5,269 bases of DNA from Candidatus Coatesiibacteriota bacterium (GTDB lineage Bacteria; RBG-13-66-14): assembly GCA_014728185.1 (NCBI GenBank), contig WJMB01000274.1, positions 1-5,269 of the forward strand, read 5' to 3'. Each line of letters opens with the position of its first letter. The stretch's first letter is position 1. The position numbers and the translations under genes were made by a program. The notes below the pieces were generated by a model. It was not told where the DNA came from, did no database searches, and saw only the letters and a list, made by a program, of their open reading frames with translations. Positions 1 through 5,254 of the stretch are shown piece after piece.

Positions 1-2
1 TC

Positions 3-17
3 TTGCAGCAGAGCGGG
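3..17 (-). repeat. Conserved leader block, left copy
   Basis: Read on the minus strand this is CCCGCTCTGCTGCAA, identical over 15 bp to plus-strand 5255-5269. It lies 24 bp downstream of the 25-bp promoter block at 42-66, exactly the spacing seen in the right copy. Counted from the start predicted by the sigma-54 element (about position 37), it covers roughly +21 to +35, so it would be in the 5' leader of a transcript leaving the window. Two further bases (GA on the minus strand) lie beyond it on this side. What it encodes cannot be seen. Confidence 0.75.
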
Positions 18-41
18 TAAGCCTGTCTTGATAACAACGGC

Positions 42-66
42 CCCTTCCGCAAGAAACGTGCCAACG
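42..66 (-). promoter_or_regulatory. Sigma-54 promoter reading out of the left end
   Basis: On the minus strand the block contains TTGGCACG, four bases, then TTGC. This matches the RpoN consensus YTGGCACG-N4-TTGCW apart from a G at the last position. The GG (62-61) and GC (50-49) pairs are 12 bp apart, as sigma-54 requires, which predicts a start near position 37 moving left. The promoter sits 64 bp beyond the udg stop and points the same way as udg, so it would drive the next gene outside the window. All 25 bp are repeated exactly, in inverted orientation, at 5206-5230. The motif and identity are seen directly; promoter activity is inferred. Confidence 0.8.
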
Positions 67-75
67 ACTCCGCGC

Positions 76-109
76 GGGGACTCCAGACGGTTTCGTGGGA
101 GTGATCCCC
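76..109 (-). terminator. Possible weak hairpin after udg
   Basis: ACTCC at 80-84 can pair with GGAGT at 98-102, and GGGG at 76-79 with CCCC at 106-109 across a three-base bulge (103-105). It lies just past the udg stop, before the outward sigma-54 promoter. There is no T-run on either strand, so it is not a typical intrinsic terminator. It may only protect the mRNA 3' end or be chance in GC-rich sequence. Confidence 0.25.
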
Positions 110-130
110 CGTTTCGCCGCCGTTCTGGGG

Positions 131-883
131 CTAGTCCCGCGGCTGCAAGCCCAGTTCGGCCATGATGAGCTGCAGGTCTTCCCAGACATCGCGCTTGGCG
201 GCGGGGTTGCGCAGGCAGTAGGCCGGATGGTAGGTCACGGCGATGCGGGTGCGTTCGTTGTGGTCGTGAAAGCGCCCACGCAGGTTTTTCAGCGAGCTGT
301 CTGTGTCCAGCATACGCATGGCGGCGTGGCGGCCCAGACAGCAGATGATTTTGGGCCGGATAACGTCGATCTGGTAATCGAGGAAGGGGCGGCAGGCGGT
401 GACCTCGTCGGGCAGCGGATCGCGGTTGCCCGGCGGTCGGCATTTGAGGACGTTGGCGATGTAGACCCGCTCCCGGGCCAGGCCCATGGCGTCGATCATC
501 TTGTCGAGGAGTTTGCCGGCACGGCCGACGAAGGGCTGGCCCCGGCGGTCCTCCTCGGCTCCCGGGGCCTCACCGACGAACATCAGTTCGGCGGCCTCGT
601 CGCCGTCTCCGAAGACGACCTTCTGCCGGGTTTCGGCCAGCGCACAGCGGGTACAGGCCAGGGCGTCCTCGCGACAAGCGTTCAGGTCGGCCCACGGGGC
701 GGAGGGAGACGCCGGAACGGCGGGGGTTTCATCGGCGGGAGGCGGGTTGTCGGCGACGGGCACGGGAGGGCTCTCCTCGGTTCGAGGGGCGGGGCGGGGA
801 CGGGGCAGGTGGGTCAGGCCGCAGCGGCTCCAGATACGGAGCTGCTCGGCGACCAGCCGTCGATTGTCGGTCTCGGGACTCAT
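131..883 (-). CDS. udg: Family 4 uracil-DNA glycosylase (4Fe-4S)
   Basis: The 250-residue protein is predicted to cleave the N-glycosidic bond of uracil in DNA, the first step of base excision repair of deaminated cytosine. The family 4 (thermophile-type, SPO1 polymerase N-terminal-like) signatures are present: GEAPG at 104-108 followed by E-E-D and G-x-PFVGRAG (115-123), the PPGNRDP loop at 150-156, and YHPAYCLR at 218-225 with His219. Cys77, Cys80, Cys148 and Cys164 have the arrangement expected to hold a 4Fe-4S cluster. Residues about 25-65 are a Pro/Ala-rich, probably disordered linker joining a short N-terminal segment to the catalytic domain; such extensions occur in this family. The ATG at 881-883 overlaps the coaBC stop as ATGA. 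No good Shine-Dalgarno precedes it, so translation is probably coupled to coaBC. Nothing essential is missing. Confidence 0.93.
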   Translation of the reverse strand: MSPETDNRRLVAEQLRIWSRCGLTHLPRPRPAPRTEESPPVPVADNPPPADETPAVPASPSAPWADLNACREDALACTRCALAETRQKVVFGDGDEAAELMFVGEAPGAEEDRRGQPFVGRAGKLLDKMIDAMGLARERVYIANVLKCRPPGNRDPLPDEVTACRPFLDYQIDVIRPKIICCLGRHAAMRMLDTDSSLKNLRGRFHDHNERTRIAVTYHPAYCLRNPAAKRDVWEDLQLIMAELGLQPRD

Positions 884-2196
884 TTATCGTCGGCGGGTTT
901 TGTGTCGTCTGCGCCCTCGATTATCTCGTGGGGCTTCAGCGGCGAGCGGGCCTCCTTGATGCGTTCTTTGATGATGTCGACGACGCGGTCGATTATCAGG
1001 TAGGCCAGGGTGCGTTTGGCCAGCTTTGGATAGCGCTCGACGGTCCCGCCGCGGTCGATCATCGTCACCACGTTGGTGTCCACGGCGAAGCCCGCACCCT
1101 CGACGTTGGGGTCGTTGGCGACGATGAGGTCCAGGTCCTTCTCCTCGAGCTTGCCCTGGGCGTTGCGCTCGAGGTCCCGGGTCTCCAGGGCGAAGCCGAC
1201 GTGGATGCGCCGTCCCTTGCGCTCGCTGACCAGGTGGAGGATGTCCGGTGTGCTTTTTAGCTCGACCTGTAGCTCGGAGCCGGCCTTCTTGATCTTGTCC
1301 TCGCTTTTGCGCACCGGGGTGAAGTCGCTGACGGCGGCGGCGGAGACGAAGATGTGACAGTCGCCGTAGCTGCGCTCGACGGCCTCCATCATCTCGACCG
1401 CCGTGGTGACGCGGTGGAAGCGAACTCCGGTGGGGGGCACCAGGGAGGTGGGGCCGCTGATCAGGGCCACCTTGGCGCCGCGCAGGCGGGCGGCCTCGGC
1501 CAGGGCGAAGCCCATCTTGCCCGTGGCCGGATTCGAGATGAAGCGCACCGGGTCCAGGGCCTCCCGGGTGGCCCCGGCGGTGATGAGGATGTTGAAGCCG
1601 TCGAGGTCCTGGGACTGGCTGAGCAGCTCGAGGGTGCGGAAGAGGATGTCGTCGACGGGTGCCAGGCGTCCGGCGCCGACCTCGCCGCAGGCCAGCTCGC
1701 CCTCGGCCGGATCGACGAAGTGGTAGCCGAAGCCCTTGAGTTCACGGACGTTGCGCTCGACCACCGGGTTGGTCCACATCCGAGTGTTCATCGCCGGACA
1801 GATGATCAGCGGACACTTGAGCGCCAGCACGGTGGTGGAAAGCAGGTCGTCGGCGACGCCGTTGGCCAGCTTGCCCAGAACGTTGGCCGTGGCCGGGGCG
1901 ATGACGGCCAGCTCGGTCTCCCGGGCCAGGTCGAGGTGGCGGTAGCGGGGCAGCGCGCCGTCGCCGGCGAACATTGCCGTGTGGACCTCGCGACCGGTCA
2001 GCGAGCTGAAGGTCACCGGCGAGACGAAGCGGGCGGCGTTCTCGGTCATCACAACATCTACCAGCACGCCCTCCTTGACCAACCCCCGGGCCAGCTCGCA
2101 GGCTTTATAGGCGGCGATGCCGCCGCTGACGCCCAGCAGCACCCGGCGTCCGCTGATGCGCTCCTTGTCGATGGCGCTGTCCCTGGTGTTCTCCAT
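880..2196 (-). CDS. coaBC: Bifunctional CoaBC (PPC synthetase/decarboxylase)
   Basis: The 438-residue cytosolic fusion enzyme joins cysteine to 4'-phosphopantothenate (CoaB, CTP-dependent) and decarboxylates the product to 4'-phosphopantetheine (CoaC, FMN-dependent) in coenzyme A synthesis. The N-terminal CoaC flavoprotein domain (about 16-185) shows the GVSGGIAAYK flavin loop (22-31), the catalytic His in RHLDL (His87), PAMN at 134-137 followed by MW, and the substrate-lid Cys170 in ACGEVGAGR. The CoaB domain (about 200-412) shows ILITAGATRE-x-LDPVRFISN (203-222), SAAAVSDF (285-292), KIKK (301-304) and VANDP (359-363). Length fits the family, with a short charged tail after about 412. The ATG start has AGGTG at 2206-2202, five bases upstream. 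It is the first gene of a two-gene operon and overlaps udg by 4 bases. Confidence 0.97.
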   Translation of the reverse strand: MENTRDSAIDKERISGRRVLLGVSGGIAAYKACELARGLVKEGVLVDVVMTENAARFVSPVTFSSLTGREVHTAMFAGDGALPRYRHLDLARETELAVIAPATANVLGKLANGVADDLLSTTVLALKCPLIICPAMNTRMWTNPVVERNVRELKGFGYHFVDPAEGELACGEVGAGRLAPVDDILFRTLELLSQSQDLDGFNILITAGATREALDPVRFISNPATGKMGFALAEAARLRGAKVALISGPTSLVPPTGVRFHRVTTAVEMMEAVERSYGDCHIFVSAAAVSDFTPVRKSEDKIKKAGSELQVELKSTPDILHLVSERKGRRIHVGFALETRDLERNAQGKLEEKDLDLIVANDPNVEGAGFAVDTNVVTMIDRGGTVERYPKLAKRTLAYLIIDRVVDIIKERIKEARSPLKPHEIIEGADDTKPADDK

Positions 2197-2239
2197 TGTC
2201 GCACCTGCCCGGTTGAGGTAATTGTCTACGTTCTCGTTG

Positions 2240-2248
2240 ATTATACCA
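2240..2248 (-). promoter_or_regulatory. Extended -10 promoter for coaBC-udg
   Basis: The minus strand reads TGGTATAAT, a perfect TATAAT with the upstream TG of an extended -10 element. No good -35 is present at 16-18 bp, which an extended -10 can tolerate. The expected start is near 2233, giving a leader of about 37 nt that contains the coaBC ribosome binding site. It is the best sigma-70-like match between the AT-rich gene and coaBC. Confidence 0.6.
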
Positions 2249-2297
2249 TTTACGCCCCCGGCCTTTCGAGGGTGAGCTGTGAATGTCCTGTTTCTGA

Positions 2298-2334
2298 AGA
2301 AAAAACTAAAAACAATACTTAGTATAAACTAGTA
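2298..2334 (-). terminator. Probable intrinsic terminator of the AT-rich gene
   Basis: On the minus strand, TACTAGT (2334-2328) and ACTAAGTA (2323-2316) form a stem of seven pairs with one bulged base and a TTAT loop. A T-rich run of about 18 bases (2315-2298) follows. The stem is weak because it is AT-rich, but the T-tract is long and it starts about 20 bp after the stop at 2356. It would separate the orphan gene from the coaBC promoter. Confidence 0.45.
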
Positions 2335-2355
2335 ATTGTATGTTATAATAAACAC

Positions 2356-2820
2356 TTAGCTCACAGGAGGAAGCATGTCTCTCATAAAGGCAAACTGCTT
2401 TTCCTTCAACGGGTATGCAGTAATGAATATAGCTCTATGATTTATAATGCGTGTTATTACGCAATAATATTCCGGTGTATAAGATGAGATTCCTAAAATA
2501 TAATGTGGAACACCTACATATGCTAGATATATATAGTTCATTTTGCCTTTGCTTGCTTGCATTCTAATACGAGTTGTATATTTGATTGTTGGTGCTATCC
2601 AGGGCATTCTTCGCGCCTTATATTTTAATAAATTAGGATGTTTAGGATTGTGTTTTTTGAAGAGAAAATGATAATCAGCAGGTTTTATTAAAACAGTATT
2701 GCCTAATATGTCCTTATGTTTACCCGTCACATTTTGCTGGAAATATTGCAGGGCGTCCTTTTTTTCAATCGTCTTGCTAAGCAAACCATACTCATTTTCA
2801 GCGCGAAACAGAATTGTCAT
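2356..2820 (-). CDS. AT-rich orphan protein, unknown (RNase-fold-like?)
   Basis: I do not recognise this 154-residue protein with confidence. It is basic and rich in Lys, Tyr and Ile, with no signal peptide, no clear membrane segment and no Cys pair. Its C-terminal half has RRMPWIAPTI, a likely beta strand MNYIYLAYVG, then YYCVITRI and AIFITAYPL. That order (W-x-x-P-T-I helix, strands, terminal ITAYP-like strand) recalls small BECR-fold (barnase/EndoU/RelE-like) nuclease domains of phage and toxins. This is a memory-based guess, not an alignment. I chose the ATG at 2820 because AAGGA (2831-2827) lies six bases upstream; the in-frame GTG at 2823 would leave only three. Its base composition is far more AT-rich than coaBC or glnA, suggesting horizontal acquisition. 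It has no partner gene, though a possible small RNA starts divergently beside it. Confidence 0.7.
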   Translation of the reverse strand: MTILFRAENEYGLLSKTIEKKDALQYFQQNVTGKHKDILGNTVLIKPADYHFLFKKHNPKHPNLLKYKARRMPWIAPTIKYTTRIRMQASKGKMNYIYLAYVGVPHYILGISSYTPEYYCVITRIINHRAIFITAYPLKEKQFAFMRDMLPPVS

Positions 2821-2829
2821 CACTTATCC

Positions 2830-2858
2830 TTGACGATCGTCCGAATTGCGGCTATCAT
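2830..2858 (+). promoter_or_regulatory. Sigma-70 promoter, plus strand
   Basis: TTGACG (2830-2835) and TATCAT (2853-2858) are separated by exactly 17 bp, a near-consensus housekeeping promoter with one mismatch in each hexamer. The predicted start is near 2865. The -35 touches the ribosome binding site of the minus-strand gene. A weaker minus-strand -10 (TATGAT, 2859-2854) overlaps this -10, so the two directions may compete. It is followed about 95 bp later by a matching-strand terminator, which supports its being real. Confidence 0.65.
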
Positions 2859-2864
2859 ATACAT

Positions 2865-2976
2865 ACAAACCAATGCCTGTGCGGGAGGGGGCGAATCTTC
2901 GAGTGGGGCCGATTTTAGCCCAATGCACCGCCAGGAATGCCTCACGTCTTCTCGGCCCGGTTCAACCGGGCCTTTT
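2865..2976 (+). ncRNA. Putative small RNA, about 110 nt, unassigned
   Basis: The call rests on a well-spaced sigma-70 promoter (2830-2858) and a strong intrinsic terminator on the same strand (2954-2976), with no convincing gene between. The body is G-rich and much higher in GC than the surrounding island. Possible pairings are GTGC (2879-2882) with GCAC (2924-2927), extended outward by CCT with AGG across a bulge, and an internal hairpin GGGC-CGATTTTA-GCCC (2906-2921). CCAATGC occurs at 2870-2876 and 2920-2926. I see no signature of SRP RNA, 6S RNA, tmRNA, tRNA or a riboswitch I know. A 42-codon frame from ATG 2873 to 3001 runs through the terminator and lacks a ribosome binding site. A regulatory RNA acting on the neighbouring gene is possible but unproven. 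Confidence 0.45.
2954..2976 (+). terminator. Intrinsic terminator, plus strand
   Basis: GGCCCGG (2954-2960) pairs with CCGGGCC (2966-2972) around a TTCAA loop, immediately followed by TTTT (2973-2976). On the minus strand the hairpin is not followed by a T-run, so it acts on plus-strand transcription. The only plus-strand promoter upstream is the one at 2830-2858. Confidence 0.75.
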
Positions 2977-3021
2977 CATTATTGCCTCTGTAGACGGGTA
3001 AAATCGCTGAGCGTAGCAGTT

Positions 3022-3050
3022 ATGATATTCGATTATTAGTCGAATATCAT
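3022..3050. repeat. Perfect 11-bp inverted repeat, AT-rich
   Basis: ATGATATTCGA (3022-3032) and its exact complement TCGAATATCAT (3040-3050) flank a 7-base loop. It is followed by a second short ATATCATAT run (3049-3057). No T-run follows, so it is not an obvious terminator. It could be an operator, a recombination site or part of an acquired element. The left arm's ATGATATT recurs in direct orientation at 3091 and 3115. Confidence 0.7.
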
Positions 3051-3090
3051 ATATCATATTAGTTTATTAATATATCTAATCTAAAAAGTA

Positions 3091-3122
3091 ATGATATTGA
3101 ATACCGCCATGTTTATGATATT
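3091..3122. repeat. Direct copies of ATGATATT
   Basis: ATGATATT occurs at 3091-3098 and 3115-3122, 24 bp apart start to start, with a third copy in the arm of the inverted repeat at 3022-3029. An 8-mer repeating in AT-rich DNA can be chance; shared flanks are limited to A/T bases. Confidence 0.3.
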
Positions 3123-3153
3123 AAAGACTGTATTCTTAAATCTGCTTATAATT

Positions 3154-3189
3154 GAAAACGGCCCGGTTTAAAAAACACGGGCCGTTTTC
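3154..3189 (-). terminator. Strong intrinsic terminator of glnA
   Basis: GAAAACGGCCCG (3154-3165) and CGGGCCGTTTTC (3178-3189) form a perfect 12-bp stem around a 12-base loop. The GC core is followed by TTTT on either strand, so it can work in both directions. It begins 12 bp after the glnA stop and is well placed to end glnA transcription before the AT-rich island. Confidence 0.85.
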
Positions 3190-3200
3190 TTAATTGCACC

Positions 3201-4691
3201 CTACAGGTCGTAGTACAGGAACAGCTCGTAGGGGTGCGGGCGGTTGATCAGCACGGCGATCTCGTTGTCGTACTTGTACTTGAGGTAGGCCGAGATCAGG
3301 GCGTCATCGAAAACGCCGCCGCGCTTGAGGTACTCGTTGTCCCGCTCCAGGGCGTGCAGGGCCTGGACGAAGTCCCGGGGCAGGACGTGATCCTTGCGGT
3401 CCTGACCGGTGAGCTCGGCCATCCGGGTGGTGCCGTCGGCGCCGTAGGGTCCGAAGCCCAGCTCGGTGGGGTCCAGGGCCTTCTCGATGCCGTCGATGCC
3501 GGCCATCAGCATCGCCGCCAGCATCAGGTAGAGGTTGGCGGTGGCGTCGCCGGAGCGGAACTCGACGCGGCGTTTCTGCGGCGAAGCGTAGGCCGGGACG
3601 CGGCAGGCGGCCTCGCGGTTGGCCATGCCGTAGAACAGCCAGACCGGGGCCTCGTATCCCTCGACCAGCCGCTTGTAGGAGTTGGTGCTGGCGTCGGTGA
3701 TGGCGGCAAGGCTGCGGCCGTGGGCGAGGATCCCGGCGGTGTAGGCCCGCGCGAGTTCGTTGAAGCCGGTGGAGTCGTCGCCGGCGAAGGCGCTGTCGCC
3801 GTCGTGCTTGATCAGATACTGGTGGACGTGCATGCCGTTGCCGGCGACGCCGTAGATCGGCTTGGGCATGAAGGTGGCCGTCTTGCCGTTGACGTAGGCC
3901 AGGTTCTGGATGACGTACTTGCACCAAACACCGTTGTCGGCGGTGCGCACCAGGCGGTCGAAGAGCAGCTCGATCTCGCACTGGCCGGGGCCGCCGACCT
4001 CGTGATGGTGATACTTGATCGGCACGCCCATCTCGATGAGCAGCCGGACCATCTCGTTGCGCAGCTCGTAGGTCTTGTCGACGGGGTTGCAGGCGTGGTA
4101 GCCGGCCTGGTGGCGGATCTGGTAGCCGGTGTTGCCGAACTCGCTGCGGGCGAAGTTCCAGTCGGCCTCCTCGCAGTCCAGTCGGTAGCCCAGGGAGTCG
4201 TCGCGCTTGGTGAAGACCATCTCGTCGAAGATGAAGAACTCGAACTCCGGGGCGAAGAGGCCGTCGGCGGCGGCGAAGCGTTGGGCGAGTTCGTTCTTCT
4301 TGAAGAACTCCTTGGCGTAGGCGACGGCGCGCTTGGCCACACCGCGGGGATCGCCGGTGAAGGGCTCCTTGCTGGCGGCGTCGGCGCAGTCGCAGATGAA
4401 GCTGACGCAGTTGTCGTCCCAAAAGACGTCGGTCATCGCCGTGGTGCGGTCGGGGAGCAGCACCATATCGCCGCCGGTCACATCGCGCTGAAAGCCGGGG
4501 ATAGACGAGCCGTCGAAGCCGACCCCCTTGGTGAAGATGGATTCGGAGAGCGACTCCACAGGCAGGGTCAGATGATGCCAGCGGCCGGGCAGGTCGATGT
4601 ACTTGAGGTCGATGGTGGTCACCTCGTCGGCGAGGAGCCTCTCCTTGATCTCGGCGATCGGGGTGTCGGCGTCGAAATCGTAACGCAGCAT
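3201..4691 (-). CDS. glnA: Type I glutamine synthetase
   Basis: This 496-residue enzyme makes glutamine from glutamate, ammonia and ATP as a cytosolic dodecamer. The N-terminal beta-grasp domain includes DLPGRWHHLTLP (33-44) and FDGSSIPGF (59-67), the latter holding the ammonium-site Asp60. Catalytic-domain motifs follow: metal ligands in APEFEFF (Glu149, Glu151), HHEVGGPGQCEIE (Glu231, Glu239), NGMHVH with His288, NSYKRLVEGYEAPV with flap Glu347, NREAACRVP (Arg359, Arg364) and KRRVEFR (Glu377, Arg379). It ends with the usual PHPYEL-x-LYY. It is somewhat longer than the E. coli enzyme (469). Where adenylylated enzymes carry NLYxL (E. coli Tyr397), this one reads GPYGADGTTRMAEL (414-427), without that tyrosine. 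The ATG has TGGAGG (4700-4695) only three bases upstream, a short spacing. The gene stands alone with its own terminator; no glnB, glnK or amtB is visible. Confidence 0.97.
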   Translation of the reverse strand: MLRYDFDADTPIAEIKERLLADEVTTIDLKYIDLPGRWHHLTLPVESLSESIFTKGVGFDGSSIPGFQRDVTGGDMVLLPDRTTAMTDVFWDDNCVSFICDCADAASKEPFTGDPRGVAKRAVAYAKEFFKKNELAQRFAAADGLFAPEFEFFIFDEMVFTKRDDSLGYRLDCEEADWNFARSEFGNTGYQIRHQAGYHACNPVDKTYELRNEMVRLLIEMGVPIKYHHHEVGGPGQCEIELLFDRLVRTADNGVWCKYVIQNLAYVNGKTATFMPKPIYGVAGNGMHVHQYLIKHDGDSAFAGDDSTGFNELARAYTAGILAHGRSLAAITDASTNSYKRLVEGYEAPVWLFYGMANREAACRVPAYASPQKRRVEFRSGDATANLYLMLAAMLMAGIDGIEKALDPTELGFGPYGADGTTRMAELTGQDRKDHVLPRDFVQALHALERDNEYLKRGGVFDDALISAYLKYKYDNEIAVLINRPHPYELFLYYDL

Positions 4692-4805
4692 AATCCTCCA
4701 GAGTAGTGAAGGTGTCGGCGGGTTCGCAGGTTTTTATCTGTTGTTGATGATCATTACCAGTTAACGATATGTACAGCTTTGAAAAAAATCTTTGGCATCG
4801 TGTAG

Positions 4806-4825
4806 CCTGATCGGACCAGATCAGG
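4806..4825. repeat. 7-bp inverted repeat in the glnA upstream region
   Basis: CCTGATC (4806-4812) and GATCAGG (4819-4825) are perfect complements around six bases. On the minus strand a run of seven T (4788-4782) follows about 17 bases later, too far for a normal terminator. It lies 115 bp upstream of glnA and could be a leader hairpin or an operator. Confidence 0.35.
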
Positions 4826-5048
4826 ACTGGTATTGAAAGATTCACCGGGCAGTCGATCGCTGATTGTGTGCGTCCGACATTGCCCCCGATACCAGCATGC
4901 GCAGTCTTATTGCATGATAATGATGAAGTTAAGAGTCGAGTAGCAATCGAATTGTCGTTAACACAAGCAAATTGGCTGTGTAGGTTATCCTCCGAACAGA
5001 CCCCTTACAGCCGCCACTTTATTAACTGATGACAAGTGACAGGCGCAT

Positions 5049-5072
5049 CTGCTACTACACGTGTATTATCAG
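5049..5072. promoter_or_regulatory. 24-bp imperfect palindrome, possible enhancer site
   Basis: The half-sites 5049-5060 and 5061-5072 match in 10 of 12 pairs around a perfect core TACACGTGTA. Its centre is about 175 bp upstream of the start predicted for the right sigma-54 promoter, within the range where sigma-54 enhancer-binding proteins usually bind. It does not match the NtrC consensus (TGCACC-N5-GGTGCA). It could equally regulate glnA, whose start is about 370 bp away. Confidence 0.35.
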
Positions 5073-5205
5073 CAGAATACAAGCGCAACTCGGTCCGACA
5101 GGGTACACGATCCCCGGCGTTTTTCAGTAGATTACAGTTGGCGCGCATCGCCATCCCGGACCTCCGCCCAATCATCCTCCGGCCCGCCCCGTCGCCCCGG
5201 CCCGG

Positions 5206-5230
5206 CGTTGGCACGTTTCTTGCGGAAGGG
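5206..5230 (+). promoter_or_regulatory. Sigma-54 promoter reading out of the right end
   Basis: TTGGCACG (5208-5215), four bases, then TTGC (5220-5223) fits the RpoN -24/-12 consensus. GG at 5210-5211 and GC at 5222-5223 are 12 bp apart, predicting a start near 5235. The whole 25-bp block is identical to the inverted block at 42-66, so conservation extends beyond the bases sigma-54 recognises (3' GGAAGGG and 5' CG). The gene it drives is outside the window. Confidence 0.82.
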
Positions 5231-5254
5231 TCCGTCGTCCCCGAGTCACGCGTC

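Larger units (their letters stand above)
2977..3153. other. AT-rich spacer without a gene
   Basis: This stretch separates the plus-strand terminator from the glnA terminator. I see no gene with a ribosome binding site in either direction. It is made of AT-rich sequence, with the inverted repeat at 3022-3050 and further copies of ATGATATT at 3091-3098 and 3115-3122. It may be remnant acquired DNA or a protein-binding region. Confidence 0.5.
4692..5205. other. Long region upstream of glnA, no credible gene
   Basis: About 510 bp separates the glnA start from the right-hand sigma-54 promoter. I see no protein with a plausible start and composition. The glnA ribosome binding site is at its left edge (4695-4700). 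It contains a hairpin or operator-like repeat at 4806-4825 and a palindrome at 5049-5072. I found no sigma-70 promoter for glnA that I would defend; a weak candidate on the minus strand is TGCCAA with TACATA 18 bp downstream. The last 50 bp before the sigma-54 block are rich in C runs. Confidence 0.55.

Noticed and set aside
95..1003. A 302-residue plus-strand open frame across udg
   Set aside because: It is antisense to the glycosylase, glycine- and valine-rich, with no supporting ribosome binding site or motifs.
1354..2322. A 322-residue plus-strand open frame across coaBC
   Set aside because: It is antisense to a gene with complete CoaB and CoaC motifs, and its composition is that of a mirror frame.
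2375..2440. A 21-codon plus-strand frame (MSLIKANCF...) with a perfect AGGAGG upstream
   Set aside because: The ribosome-binding match comes from Pro-Pro codons of the opposite gene; no promoter is visible and the frame is very short.
2830..2976. Type III toxin-antitoxin locus (repeat RNA plus ToxN-like protein)
   Set aside because: The RNA has no tandem repeat array, it is divergent from the gene rather than upstream in the same direction, and the protein does not resemble ToxN.
2873..3001. A 42-codon plus-strand frame inside the putative RNA
   Set aside because: It has no Shine-Dalgarno and reads through the terminator hairpin at 2954-2976.
3234..4706. A 490-residue plus-strand open frame across glnA
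   Set aside because: It is the antisense of a fully conserved glutamine synthetase; its Val/Gly/Ala/Glu-rich sequence has no domain signature and arises from GC-rich codon bias.
3304..4845. A 513-residue minus-strand frame overlapping glnA in another frame
   Set aside because: It is an Arg/Pro-rich shadow frame with no recognisable motifs; the glnA frame carries all catalytic residues.
4692..5205. NtrC or GlnR/TnrA sites controlling glnA
   Set aside because: I found no match to TGCACC-N5-GGTGCA or TGTNA-N7-TNACA; near matches such as the GTTAAC around 4955 are asymmetric.
5005..5214. A 69-residue minus-strand frame starting at the right sigma-54 block
   Set aside because: It needs a GTG start inside the promoter repeat, has no ribosome binding site and shows no recognisable sequence.
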